Source: Anadara kagoshimensis
Lineage: Eukaryota; Mollusca; Bivalvia; Arcoida; Arcidae
Direction: 5' to 3'
NCBI GenBank assembly: GCA_021292105.1
Contig: CM037874.1
Span: 21,449,534 to 21,513,533, forward strand
DNA: 64,000 nucleotides
This document shows positions 1 through 9,780 of the stretch, piece after piece (the stretch's first letter is position 1; every line of letters begins with the position of its first letter). The notes under the pieces are model-generated. The model did no database searches and was not told the DNA's origin. It saw only the letters and a list, made by a program, of their open reading frames with translations. Made by a program: the position numbers and the translations under genes.

Positions 1-33
1 TTTATTCCCGCGGGCTAGCTAACAAAGAATTAT

Positions 34-290
34 ATATGAAATATGTTAGTTGTTGCATATATGCAATGCTATTCCAAACATTTGTTTATTTTAATGTTTG
101 GCGAATGTTTCCTGAAAGGGCAACTATTTTCAGAAAGTGTTATTGAGCGATTTTTATATATCTGAAATATGTTATAATTTTGTTGTGTCATATCAAGTAT
201 AATAATTCTAACCATCAATCAGTTTGTTACATAATGTTAAGCCGAATTTCGCTGAAATGGCAACTATTTCCAGAATGTGATAAAGAAGTG
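34..290. repeat. degenerate two-copy tandem duplication
   Basis: Two diverged copies follow each other. Both hold GAAATATGTTA (38 and 164) and later GGCAACTATTT followed by CAGAA (about 118 and 257), roughly 130-140 bp apart. No coding potential seen. Its family is not recognised. Confidence 0.4.
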
Positions 291-914
291 TTGACCCTGT
301 TTTGCAGTTATAAAGCAACTGATCGATTTAGTAACACATCTTTTACATTCTGAGCTTAATCAAATAATGGGAAAAGAATAGTAAGAAAAAAAATCATGAA
401 ATGGCGATTATGTCTAATGCAAAAATTTACCTATTTTCTTTAGAAAAAAAAATCAAATTAAGAGCATGTCCCAGTTTCAAAATCATGCCTGATCTTAAGC
501 TGTACGGCAATACATTAAAAGAGTTTCGTAAAAATATTTGATCTGAAGAGTTCTCCATTTATTGCAGGAAAAAATAATATTTAAAACACGCCCAGTTTCA
601 CAATAATTCCTCATTCTAATTTTTGCATTTTGGAAACGTTTGTGTTCCTACAATTGTTTTAAACAAAAATGGAATACAGAGTTTGAAATGATCTTTAAAT
701 TGACAGCTAGTATCTAGTAAATAGGAAGCATGTAAACTAACAAAAATTTCTATATCTAGGTGATGATAATTCTTTGGCAATGTTGTAAACCTCGGGGGAG
801 ATATTTCTTGGTGTAGGTATGCAGTAAATGAATGTTGATATCATGTCAATTAATTTTAGATAAAATAATCTTGTAATGTTGGCTTAAATTAAACATATGT
901 CCATAAAACTGATG
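291..914. other. AT-rich stretch without recognisable gene
   Basis: No ORF, RNA gene or clear transposon end seen. A phrase resembling CCCAGTTTCA occurs twice (about 470 and 590), suggesting further old duplication. Confidence 0.4.
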
Positions 915-1060
915 TTGTGGATGTAGCTAGCTGAACATAAAGTGGTTGCGCTTTTGGAGCACCCGGCCCCACTCCCTCATGGAACTTCACGCGTTTAACT
1001 TAATCTGCAAATTATTAAAAATTTTACTCTGCTTTAGGATGGGTTGATATGTTGGTTTTT
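915..1060 (+). repeat. dispersed repeat family D, copy 1
   Basis: Diverged copy of a repeat found four times in the window. Shared landmarks in order are ATGTAGCTAGCTGAAC, then TTTTGGAGCACCC, then CACTCCC, then a TTTAACTTAAT-TGCAAATT stretch, then TTTTACTCTGCTTT. The other copies are near 3,518 (+), 17,585 (-) and 58,690 (-). It has no ORF. Its class is unknown; it could be an old SINE body or MITE. Confidence 0.5.
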
Positions 1061-1189
1061 GAATTGGAACAGATATGCAAAAGTTTTTGTTATGAATGAT
1101 TCATTATTTCAATCTACTAAATGGTGAACACTTGCTGTATCATTTTAACATGCATTCAACCATTGGATTTCGTTAAAGTTAATCTTTCT

Positions 1190-2045
1190 AATAATGTCCC
1201 CCGACAACTTTGCCACCTTACGTATCCTCACACTATTTTAATATCTAAAAATCCATTTCTTTTATGATTCCTTTATACGCTTCCCCGAAAGTTATTGCCA
1301 AACCACTTTATAACGCCAGAACTGACTGAACAAATGGCGGTAATGAATCGAGGTTTTTACTATTATGATTTCTAAAAAATCCATTCCTATGTTTTTCTTT
1401 TAAAAGTCCACCTCGATTTATTGCAAAAAACTCTTTTATTACGCCAAAATCTGATTGAGCAAATGATGGCATTGAATTAAGGTTTTACTGCATAATTGCT
1501 GAACCCCTTTATAACGCCAAAATCTGACTTAACAAACGATGGCATTTAATCAAGGTTATTACTTTTATGATGTCTCGAAATCCATTTCTTCTAAGCTTCC
1601 CTTGCTTTGTTGCAAAATCCTTTTATAACGCCAAAATCTTACTTAACGAATGGCGGCAATGAATACCGGTTTTACTGTATTATTCCCAAACCACTTTATA
1701 ATGCCAAAATCTGACTGAAAAAATAGCAGAGAAATCAAAGTTATTACTATTATGATGCCTCAAAATTCATTTCTTCTATGTTTGTCTTTATAAACCTCCC
1801 TTGATTTATTTCAAAAACCCTTTTATTGCGCCAAAATCTGACTTAACAAATGGCGATAATAAATAGAGGTTTTACTGTATTATTCCCAAACCACTTTATA
1901 ATACCAAAATCTGAGGTGATGATGTCTCAAAAATCCATTTCAATGTTTGTCGTTATGATCCTTCCTCGATTTATCGCAAACCCTTTTTATTACGGCAAAT
2001 TTTAACTGAACAAATGGTGGCAGTTAATTGAGGTTTTACTGTATA
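1190..2045. repeat. degenerate tandem repeat with dimeric periodicity
   Basis: The phrase CTTTTATAACGCCAAAATCTG, in variants, recurs near 1300, 1433, 1504, 1619, 1690, 1819, 1889 and 1982. It is usually followed by an AACAAATGGCG-like and a GAGGTTTTACT-like segment. Spacing alternates between about 115-130 and about 70 bp, so the true unit is a dimer of about 190-200 bp repeated about four times. Divergence between units is high, so this is old. Confidence 0.6.
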
Positions 2046-2339
2046 TATTCAAGTATAATGACTTTCATCCAACTTGTATTTGTTAAAGAATTTATATTGT
2101 TTATACAATTGCAGGTTTTACGATTGGTATAATACAGTTTACATGTTACAGCTATCTATACTTGCAGGTTTTAACGATACCAAGACTCACTGCTGCTCCA
2201 GATACATGAAAGTAAAGGACCAAAGATCATAACATTAGGGTCAACATCGGCGTAATTCTAACACGTGGTTAATTAAACCAAAAATTTTACAGATTCGTAC
2301 CGAAAATTAAGTATATTTGTTACCATGGTTACGACACAC

Positions 2340-2672
2340 TGACGAATTATAATTATTCCTTATGTATAAATCGAACTGGAATAAAGTTTTAGGAATACAG
2401 ATGGTTGCTATGTTGCTGTGTTCGGAAAATTAAAGGTAAGTAATTATTTTGCTTTTAATTTGTAAATTGAGTAAATTTCACGAAAATTTGGGATAGAAAA
2501 ACCTGTAAGAAAAAATTGAAGCCAAGAAAAGTTTCAATCTGCACATAAAATAATGAAGAAAATGCAGCTTTAATTCACGAGAAAAATAGTAAATTCGAAA
2601 TGACGAATTAAAATTATTCCTAATGCAAAAATCAAACGGGAATGTTTTATTAGTACACATGGTTGCTACGCT
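2340..2672. repeat. degenerate duplicated segment
   Basis: About 80 bp at 2340-2425 (GACGAATTATAATTATTCC ... ATGGTTGCTATG) recurs in diverged form at 2601-2672 (GACGAATTAAAATTATTCC ... ATGGTTGCTACG). A splice-donor-like AAAGGTAAGT lies at about 2433, but no coding exon could be attached to it. Confidence 0.4.
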
Positions 2673-3517
2673 GAGTTTTTTTGGGAGGATTTTGGGAAAA
2701 AATCAATCTCAGGCCATTGAATACGTTAAGAAAATATACTTACACTACTTGTTACCTTGAAACTGTACTAATTTAATAGAAAGCAAAAATACTAATGAAT
2801 AAAAAATTAAAGGGAAAACGAAATAAAAATTAATTGAATAGAGTTTTACATATCATTCAGTAATATTTCACTTATATCGAGACGTCATCACCTTTAGGTG
2901 ATAAAGCGTGAAGGAAAGAAGAGGATAATGACATAGAAATACAATTCATTGTGTTCGTGCGTGATTGCAAATTGCATGCATTATGTGTGAATGTCATAAA
3001 GTTGCAACAAACTTTGAAAAGGTCCGCTCAATGGTATTGACATGAGATACTTTTGAATTTTGTTTTATGGAATAAATAATTTTAACAGAAGCTCATAAAA
3101 ATATGGTACTTTAACATTAACAACATGATAGTAATACAAGGGTTGTCTCGTCAGTAGGATTACTGGTTTCAACATTATAAAAAAACCCACACATATCTAT
3201 GATTTAACCCGATCATAATGATATTGGCAGAATAAAATAACATTTTTTCCGCGATCTCTAGACAAAAGAATTATATATATATTCAATCCGTCTGTAAGGA
3301 AGTCTGACAAAGATAGATTTTTCACTGGGAAAATAGCTGTAATATTCCATTTAAAAAATTGTATCTATATCTTGCGTTCTATTTATAGTTTCCTGTAGGT
3401 CAAATGCATAAATCATGTAATTTGTATACTAATTCTTTTACCTGTATCATGGGTTCTGGCGTCACAAAATTAGTTCCATGTTCCTTTTATTCACAATTTC
3501 AATTACACACGTGAAGG
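2673..3517. other. AT-rich stretch, nothing recognised
   Basis: Only short random ORFs. No repeat or RNA gene seen. Confidence 0.4.
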
Positions 3518-3660
3518 ATATAGCTAGCTGAACAGGAGGTTATTATTCTTCCGGAGTACTTGTCCTCACTTCCCTGGTGTAGTTCACTTATTCAACCTAA
3601 TTCGTCAGTTTCAAAGTTGTTACTTTGCTTTGATATTGTGATTTGGACATGGAATGAACT
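3518..3660 (+). repeat. dispersed repeat family D, copy 2
   Basis: Same landmarks as the copy at 915: ATATAGCTAGCTGAACAGG, a CTCACTTCCCTGGTG segment, then TTTCAAAGTTGTTACTTTGC and GTGATTTGGACA. Diverged and without an ORF. Confidence 0.5.
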
Positions 3661-4002
3661 TGTTTGTTTTGTTTTGTTAAACGATTATGAAAACATTGAT
3701 GACTGTGAACTTTTCTTTAATGCTTAAAAATATACTGCGGAAGGCGTCAAGTGACTTGTGTTGAAGGTCAATACGTGTTATATGAGATACTCCAAGATGT
3801 CAAACTACTGGTAGATGACCATCTAATTTTTTCTCGTCATTGGTTGTTTTATAGTAATCTTTTAGAATTTTACATTTATATACCTCAGCATTTTGCATGT
3901 TTCTTGAATCTCTATACACATAACTGAATTGGTTCTCAAAGCTGTATTGCTCGGTACTATATATCAAATTTATCTGGCATTGGTTCTCTTTTATGGTCCA
4001 AC

Positions 4003-4302
4003 CATTGCGTTAGCTCAGTTGGTAGAGTGCTTGCTTTGTTAGTGGGAGGTCGTGGCTCCGAACCCCGATAGGGTCTGACCCAGGACTTGAAAGTAGGTAG
4101 TGACTGTTTTTTCGCCAAGCACTCGGTATTACGAAATGAAAGCCACTGTTCTGGTCCAGCGTCACGGTAGGCTTGGCACGATAAAGAAACCTGCTGTATA
4201 ATGCCATCAGCGCAACGCACAGGCAAAGAAATTTCTGCACATTCGCCTTTAGCTGGCTATGTCTCGATATAAGTGAAATATGTTTGAATGAGACGTTAAA
4301 CA
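4003..4302 (+). mobile_element. tRNA-derived SINE, family A, near full length
   Basis: The head carries pol III promoter blocks: box A TAGCTCAGTTGG at 4011-4022 and a box-B-like GGCTCCGAACC at 4054-4064. The body runs through GGTCTGACCCAGGACTTGAAAG, TAGTGACTG, an ATGCCATCAGCGCAACGCACAGG-like core and AGCTGGCTATGTCTCGATATAAGTGAAATA, ending with GAGACGTTAAAC. The same body is at 30,443 (+) and 57,668 (-). A SINE depends on a partner LINE for mobility; which one is not evident. ORFs overlapping it are incidental. Confidence 0.85.
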
Positions 4303-4515
4303 TCATCTATTGCATAACATATTTTTTTTTCAGATATTTAACTTAAAATAATTTTTCTTGCATCAATTCACAGTAGAGTTGTAGTTAAAACCATACTTTC
4401 ATATGTTAAAAAAATGAAGTACTAATATTATAATTAACTGTTTCATGATTGTAAAAACTGTACCGTAAAAGGTTAGTGTTTCCTATTATCCTAGTTGTTA
4501 TACAAAGTAATAGGA

Positions 4516-4576
4516 CTGTCATGTGCTGATTTTGAATTTTTATTAACATAATGCATTCAAAATCACCACGTGGCAG
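4516..4576. repeat. 22-bp imperfect inverted repeat (hairpin)
   Basis: Arms 4516-4537 and 4555-4576 pair over 22 bp with three mismatches, around a 17-nt loop. The inner 11 bp (TGATTTTGAAT) are perfect. Could be a tiny MITE or a chance hairpin; a microRNA precursor is possible but unsupported. Confidence 0.5.
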
Positions 4577-4654
4577 GACTGCCGTTACGCAAATAATATA
4601 AATAACCTATTTTCCATCATAGGTTTTCGTAAATATTCTTTGTACATGAATAAT

Positions 4655-4822
4655 CTCGCGTATGTTACGTCACAATTATACGTAATTGACCCATTTGATA
4701 TCACAATTGTACGTGCATATTGTATTACGCCACAGCCTTGCGTAATAATCTATGTTACGGCACATCTTTACGTAAATTATATATTTTACGTCACGACTTC
4801 ATGTATCATGTATATTACAATG
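4655..4822 (+). repeat. ~30-bp minisatellite, about five degenerate units
   Basis: Units resemble TATGTTACGTCACAATTATACG and recur at roughly 29-31 bp (near 4660, 4695, 4723, 4752, 4783). The TACGTCA/TACGCCA core is followed by an ACGTAAT-like core. A 61-codon ORF over it is a by-product of the period being near a multiple of three. Confidence 0.5.
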
Positions 4823-4829
4823 TGATAGT

Positions 4830-6165
4830 ATTTTTTGTTGAATCCTTTTTAGATAATTAATCTTAAATACTAATGATATGTTTCAAGTTAAACTTTAGTT
4901 TTTGGTTCAAGTGCTCATGAATGATAAAGAACTCGTATTTAGACGTACTATACGAATACATATCATCTATAATTAATCATTCATGCCAGACTAAAACTTT
5001 AACCATTTGAAAGTTGTTTCTGATAGCATGTAGTGTTTTCATGTCTATCTTTCGTCTGTTGTCAAATTTGGATGGCACTTCACGGATTGATCTTGATAAA
5101 ACATTGGCAGCGATTAAACATTTGTTTTGCAAAAATATCGATATAATGTATCGATAAAGGGTTAACTATGTGGTTTTATCCATTGTTTTTTTGTAAAAAG
5201 AAAATAAATGTTAAACAAGAAAATTTAAATTTATTTTTATGTATTTGGTGCAAGTTTTGCATGGCAGATACATTTGTAAATGTACAACGTAGTTCGTGAC
5301 CTGAAAATTATTATCAAATATGGAGCCATCCAAAAAACCTATATTGCCGCCATATTCAATAAAAATTGGTGCCACAATTACTTGAAATACATCTAAAGGT
5401 TGGTATCACCCGTTTTTGTCTTGTTATTTTGATTTAGGGTATATGAGATCACCACTCTCTTGTATGATTAATGAAAATTGATTGGATCTGTGAAACTTCC
5501 CAAAAACAAACTTCTAAAAATCGTGAAAAATGATGTTGCTATTCCAACTAGTCTCTAAAGGTTCATACACAAAATTAATTTTATAATTATCTTTATGTTA
5601 CAAATTACAACCGCGCTGAGGCAACTTACTTAATTTTTTAAGAAAAAGTCAACTTACTTAATTTTTTTTAAGAAAAAGTCAGCTTTTTAGAAGAAATTCA
5701 AGCAAGGACCATACAAGAAACAGACAAAATTGCTTAGAATGTCATAGTATGCAATTAAAGACTTTTGAATGGCGTAATATTGGCTGTATATTGAAGGCTA
5801 TACGAATCGGGATGACAGATCTTGGTTGTTTTTGACTATTTCCGGGTTATGATATGTAAAAAGTCCATAACTGTTTTATAAATACCAATATATTCAAAAC
5901 ACTCCCTATAAAATTAAACTTTTGATTAATTTCCAATCATTCACGCAAAGATACTTTGACTGTGTGATGTGATTATGACGTCACTAGTAAATGACGTCAA
6001 AGATCTCAAATCACGCTATGAAAAAAGGGCATTTTATTACGTAAATTATTTTAAGAAAGTGATATTAATAGGTTTTTCATATGATTTGGGATTTTATATT
6101 TTCGTTTTGGGCAAACTAACATATTGTAGAACGTTTAAATATTTACAATTCATATAATTAATATT
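4830..6165. other. AT-rich stretch, no gene recognised
   Basis: Random short ORFs only. Two TGACGTCA (CRE-like) sites sit 14 bp apart near 5977 and 5991, but no transcription unit could be tied to them. A short direct duplication of CAACTTACTTAATTTTTT occurs near 5620-5670. Confidence 0.4.
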
Positions 6166-6169
6166 ATTA

Positions 6170-6385
6170 CATATTATACAAGTTTTAATTTTACTGCACT
6201 AGACAGCCGTTTCGGAATACATTCCTCAGTCATCAGTAGTGCTTGGACCGAAATTGTGAAACCAAAGTTTTTTTTCAAGATGTTGAAAAGATACCCGAAA
6301 GACCAAAATATATCTTACCAAATTTAGCTAAAGAAATACCTTGCATGAAAGAGTATACATAAGGTTTTAAGGACATTCAAATTTG
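6170..6385 (-). mobile_element. retrozyme/Penelope-like repeat carrying a hammerhead motif, copy 1
   Basis: About 215 bp shared with 62,270-62,475 in the same orientation: a TTTTACTGCACTAGAC-like start, TTCGGAATACATTCCTCA, then AAAGATACCCGAAAG, AAAATATAT and TTAGCTAAGGAAAT-like segments. The - strand reads as a small hammerhead ribozyme. Nano-hammerheads of this kind are known from Penelope-like elements and animal retrozymes. Outer boundaries are uncertain and no reverse transcriptase is attached. Confidence 0.6.
6196..6242 (-). ncRNA. type I nano-hammerhead ribozyme remnant, copy 1
   Basis: On the - strand: stem I arm GCACTA (6242-6237), core CTGATGA (6236-6230), stem-loop GGAAT-GT-ATTCC, GAAAC (6213-6209), a tiny stem III with loop GGCT, then GTC (cleavage after C) and the second stem I arm TAGTGC (6201-6196). 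The two stem I arms pair over six bases. One oddity: four extra bases (CTGA) lie between the conserved core and stem II, which would probably disrupt folding. Self-cleavage is inferred from family knowledge. Confidence 0.6.
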
Positions 6386-6389
6386 AACT

Positions 6390-7225
6390 AGCAGTAAATT
6401 AAAACAATAGTATATTTCTGACAATAATACAAAATTATTGCCTATTTAGTTTGTGATATAACAAATTTATTTACATGTATATTGATATACAGTATATATT
6501 GCAAAATTAAAAAGAAAACCCCGTATACACAAATAGTAAATTAATGCCACAAAAGATAATCAGCATTGACTGAATACATTAGTTTAATACAAACTCTTGT
6601 GAGAGTATCATGTGTTGATTTTCAGAGTTGTTGTTTGCGTGGGTGTTCTGTGTGGTTAATATTAAACCCTGACATTGACTTTCACGAGTTCTAAAAACCA
6701 AAAACGTTTATGAAGAATAAAGTTCGATGTAGTATCTAACTCGGTTTGACAATAACTACAATCAATGTCGACCGGTTTATATTAAAAATCTAAAATATAT
6801 AAGGATTGTCAGTATCACGGGTGAAATATACAAGCGTGTGAGTGACATTTATGTGATGCAGTTCTACAACATATCTGTAGTTGATATCATTACAGGACTT
6901 AGCCAATAAAACGCTTTATATCAACACTAATTGATAACAATTAACAGATCAGCTTCGTTATGCAGTTTGTAACACGTGTTAGCAATGGAATTCGTCAGCG
7001 TATTGTGCGGAACAATTACGTTTGTTTTGCATAGCAACGCGTTCTATGCATCTTTATATTAGGAGAACACTTTATGTATAATGCAAGGTACTATATAGCA
7101 TCATATTCACAAAAGCCAGTGTTGCTAATTTTTGTTGTTGTGCAAAGTTGTGGTATTATCACGGCTCTTCAAATCCCACAGACGAAATTATTTAAGTTAA
7201 TGTGGGTGCCAGTGGGTACATTTAA
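6390..7225. other. AT-rich stretch, no gene recognised
   Basis: No coding exon, RNA gene or clear repeat found. Confidence 0.4.
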
Positions 7226-7345
7226 TTTTATGCCGTGAAAATTTGACGCCAAGGGGCGCTTCATAGCTTCTTAAGTAAGGTAAAAATCGATCCTGAAATT
7301 TGACATGTTGTTCTATCAAGGTTCATGTACAACAATAAAAAATCA
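7226..7345 (+). repeat. dispersed repeat family E, copy 1
   Basis: Aligns by eye with 24,980-25,105: TATGCCGTGAAAAT, a GACGCCAAGGGGCGCTTCA versus CACCAGATGGCGCTTCA segment, TTTAAGTA-like, GACATGTTG, then CATGTACAAC followed by AAAATTTCAAA-like sequence. The family is not recognised. Confidence 0.45.
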
Positions 7346-8269
7346 AATGTAGGTATTCAGGCGATTTGTAAAGTAGGGATCTTAAGGTTTTTACTCTGTG
7401 ATTTTAACATTGACAATGTAGCACGACTAAAAATGGAATACATAGTTGTTGGGATAAACTTTATTCTTGATGAACCAAGCAAATCATACATTTTTTTAAA
7501 TTAACCAAAACACGGACCATACATGATTTTTTTATATTTGTAGACTGAAAGTCACATGATATTTACAATAAAACTATAGTGTCAATATTCCTCAATAATT
7601 AGTATTAAAATTTTACTCAGCTTAATTAATCTTGGTCAATGACAATGATAAAACTAGCCCATGTCCAAATTAAAATCCCAATGAAAAAAAAAAATACAAA
7701 CAAACTTTAAAGCCGCTTAATAAGTTTAAAGTGTAAGTACAATGAAAAACGATATTAACATATTTTAATAAACTCCTTTCCCCGAGACGAACGCCGTATT
7801 TCTTTCAAAAATCGAATCACTAATTACGGAGAAATTTTGAAATAACCCCTTTTGCACACCTGAATGGAAACTTGAATTTCTCTCTGATGACTCGTGACGT
7901 CACAAGTGTGATAGCCAATGTTTGCAGACATGCGCATAAGCACCCACTTGTTTACAACATAAACAAGTATGGCGCCCGCCGAAACTTAAAAATGTTCAGT
8001 CAAACCGCATTAAATGATCTCCACTGAGGACAACTTTACATAGGTTTAGTAAGAAGAAGACGAATAAATCGCAAGTGATCTGTTCATGCATTATGATGAG
8101 GTTTGGTGGTTAAATTAGCCTGTAAAGCCACAACCGTTCCATAACACATGCACATGACCCCTCCTCCCTGTTGTTGATGTTGAGTTCATAGCGGAATTTA
8201 ATCACGACTGACCTAATAATCCTTAAATCCTTTTCTAACAAAACAATCGTTGCAGTATAACGTGTATGT
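7346..8269. other. non-coding stretch with a CRE site and a YY1-like ATGGCG motif
   Basis: TGACGTCACAAGTGTGAT at about 7894 is repeated exactly at about 17,414. A GTATGGCGCCCGCCG motif follows near 7970. These look promoter-like, but no downstream ORF or exon is visible, so a promoter call is not supported. Confidence 0.25.
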
Positions 8270-8447
8270 TGCGATATAGCTACCTGTTTGTCGGTCACTT
8301 CCAAGACCAGGGTTGGGTGAGCCTCAAAATGCAATAGGGAAAGAAAAATACAACGACCAAACCGAGACTCGAACCCAAGACCTTCCCAACAATACTATCG
8401 GGATAAACTACGTCGTAACTACCGGGTTCGGTCAACCATACTTGCTT
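8270..8447 (-). mobile_element. tRNA-like SINE head and body fragment (different family)
   Basis: Read on the - strand, about 79 nt can form a tRNA-like end: acceptor-like GACCGAA pairs with TTTGGTC, and a box B GGGTTCGAGTC sits in a T-arm position. It is followed by a T-rich body and GAGGCTCACCCAACC. Box A is poor, so this is more likely a SINE or tRNA pseudogene than a functional tRNA. Confidence 0.4.
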
Positions 8448-8449
8448 TT

Positions 8450-9041
8450 CAGGATGGGGAGGGGGTAGGGTCACAAATGTAAGTACTGGTTACAAAATGG
8501 CCTACATCATAACTAGAAGGTGCAAGGGGATGGTTGAATGCAAGCTACATCACACCAGAAACTTTTTCTTGTTGATGGAAACACAAGTTCATGTTGTGTG
8601 AAATTCATGTGTTTCTGGTTTGCTTTGAATCAACACAAGTGTCAATGCACCAGCAATATGGAAAGGGTCAGATGTTATACTGTCTGCCTCTCATGATGTA
8701 AAATATAAGAACACCTTATTTATTTAGTCAACCTTAAATTATCCACAGAAAAAGGAAACTGCAACTTTCCTGTGTGCCTGCTCCTGCAGCTTTGAGAAAT
8801 TCAGTTGACTGCATCTGGAAGTCATAGACTCCTACTGGTTGTGTTAGTTCAGGTATAATGGACTGAGTGGTAACTGGCTTCAGTGCAAAGATAATGTGGT
8901 AATATGGCAGCAACCTATACAAATGTTGTTAGCTATCAATTAAAGCCACTCATATATTCTTGCACTAAGTACCTACATGCACAGAGCCAAGCTTCTATGG
9001 AATCATTTTGTACATATCAAAGTTGGGCCATAGATACCTCT
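8450..9041. other. non-coding stretch, nothing recognised
   Basis: Short G-rich run near 8455-8470. No ORF or repeat that I can support. Confidence 0.35.
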
Positions 9042-9376
9042 TTCTAAATATAAGTGTTGGAGTAAAGTTTCCATCCAACCAGAATTATTTTACTTATATC
9101 AAGGTGGACATCTCTGGAATTTTGGAGGAATCTGGACTGGAGAAAACCACTGACATCAACAAACAAATTGACAATTTTTCACACTAGGATAAGTCCCAAG
9201 TGGCATCTTCCTAAATATATGTGTTGGAGTACACCCAATCAAAATCAAAATCATTTTACTTATATCAAGGTGATGATTTCAAAATGTAGAGGAATCTGGA
9301 GTGTCTAGAGATAACCACTGACATAAACAGACAGATTGACAAAATTTTTTACACTAGGATCAGTCCCAAGTGGGAT
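9042..9376 (+). repeat. two tandem copies of a ~168-bp unit
   Basis: CTAAATATA-GTGTTGGAGTA at about 9044 and 9211, ATTTTACTTATATCAAGGTG at about 9088 and 9252, AACCACTGACAT at about 9146 and 9314, and TCCCAAGTGG at 9194 and 9363 are in the same order. Spacing is 164-170 bp. Identity is moderate. The class is unknown. Confidence 0.65.
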
Positions 9377-9448
9377 TTAAGCCTTGAAATTAAAAGGTGT
9401 AATAGAGACCAATGTGCCACCAACCCCCTTGGAATAGGTCTACATATA

Positions 9449-9778
9449 CACTGCTATCCATAAATTTATACACATTTCAAACTGGTCATTTCATTATAGG
9501 CAGAAAATCTTCACAAAATTACTTTATCAAAATATCATGTTTGTAAATCTGAGTGTTGTTTTAGGTAAAATATTGTTTTTAACTTGAAAATATATTTTTC
9601 ACAGATTTTTATATTTTTTCTCAAATTAAAAATAAATTCCATAAAAACTGGTTTTAAAAAAATGACATGAAAATTAAGATCATTATTACCATTTCAAAAT
9701 ACTGCAAAACCTCTGATATATTGGCCATATGGATGGAATTTGACTATAAAATTGTATAGTTATTTATGGATAGCTGTG
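9449..9778. mobile_element. 330-bp MITE with TA target duplication (Tc1/mariner-like)
   Basis: The left end CACTGCTATCCATAAAT (from 9449) is the inverse of the right end (ATTTATGGATAGCTGTG to 9778), with one mismatch in 17. Weaker pairing extends inward to about 34 bp. TA flanks both ends (9447-9448 and 9779-9780), as expected for Tc1/mariner-type insertion. The interior is AT-rich with no transposase, so the element is non-autonomous. Confidence 0.7.
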
Positions 9779-9780
9779 TA

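Noticed and set aside
2405..2450. Splice donor AAAGGTAAGT
   Set aside because: The preceding sequence belongs to a degenerate duplicated AT-rich segment with stops in all frames.
4011..4080. Functional tRNA gene at 4.0 kb
   Set aside because: Boxes A and B are present, but no complete cloverleaf forms and the sequence continues into a SINE body shared with two other loci.
7890..8000. Host promoter with CRE and YY1-like ATGGCGCCCGCC
   Set aside because: No downstream ORF or exon; the 18-bp CRE word also occurs at 17.4 kb, so it may be repeat-derived.
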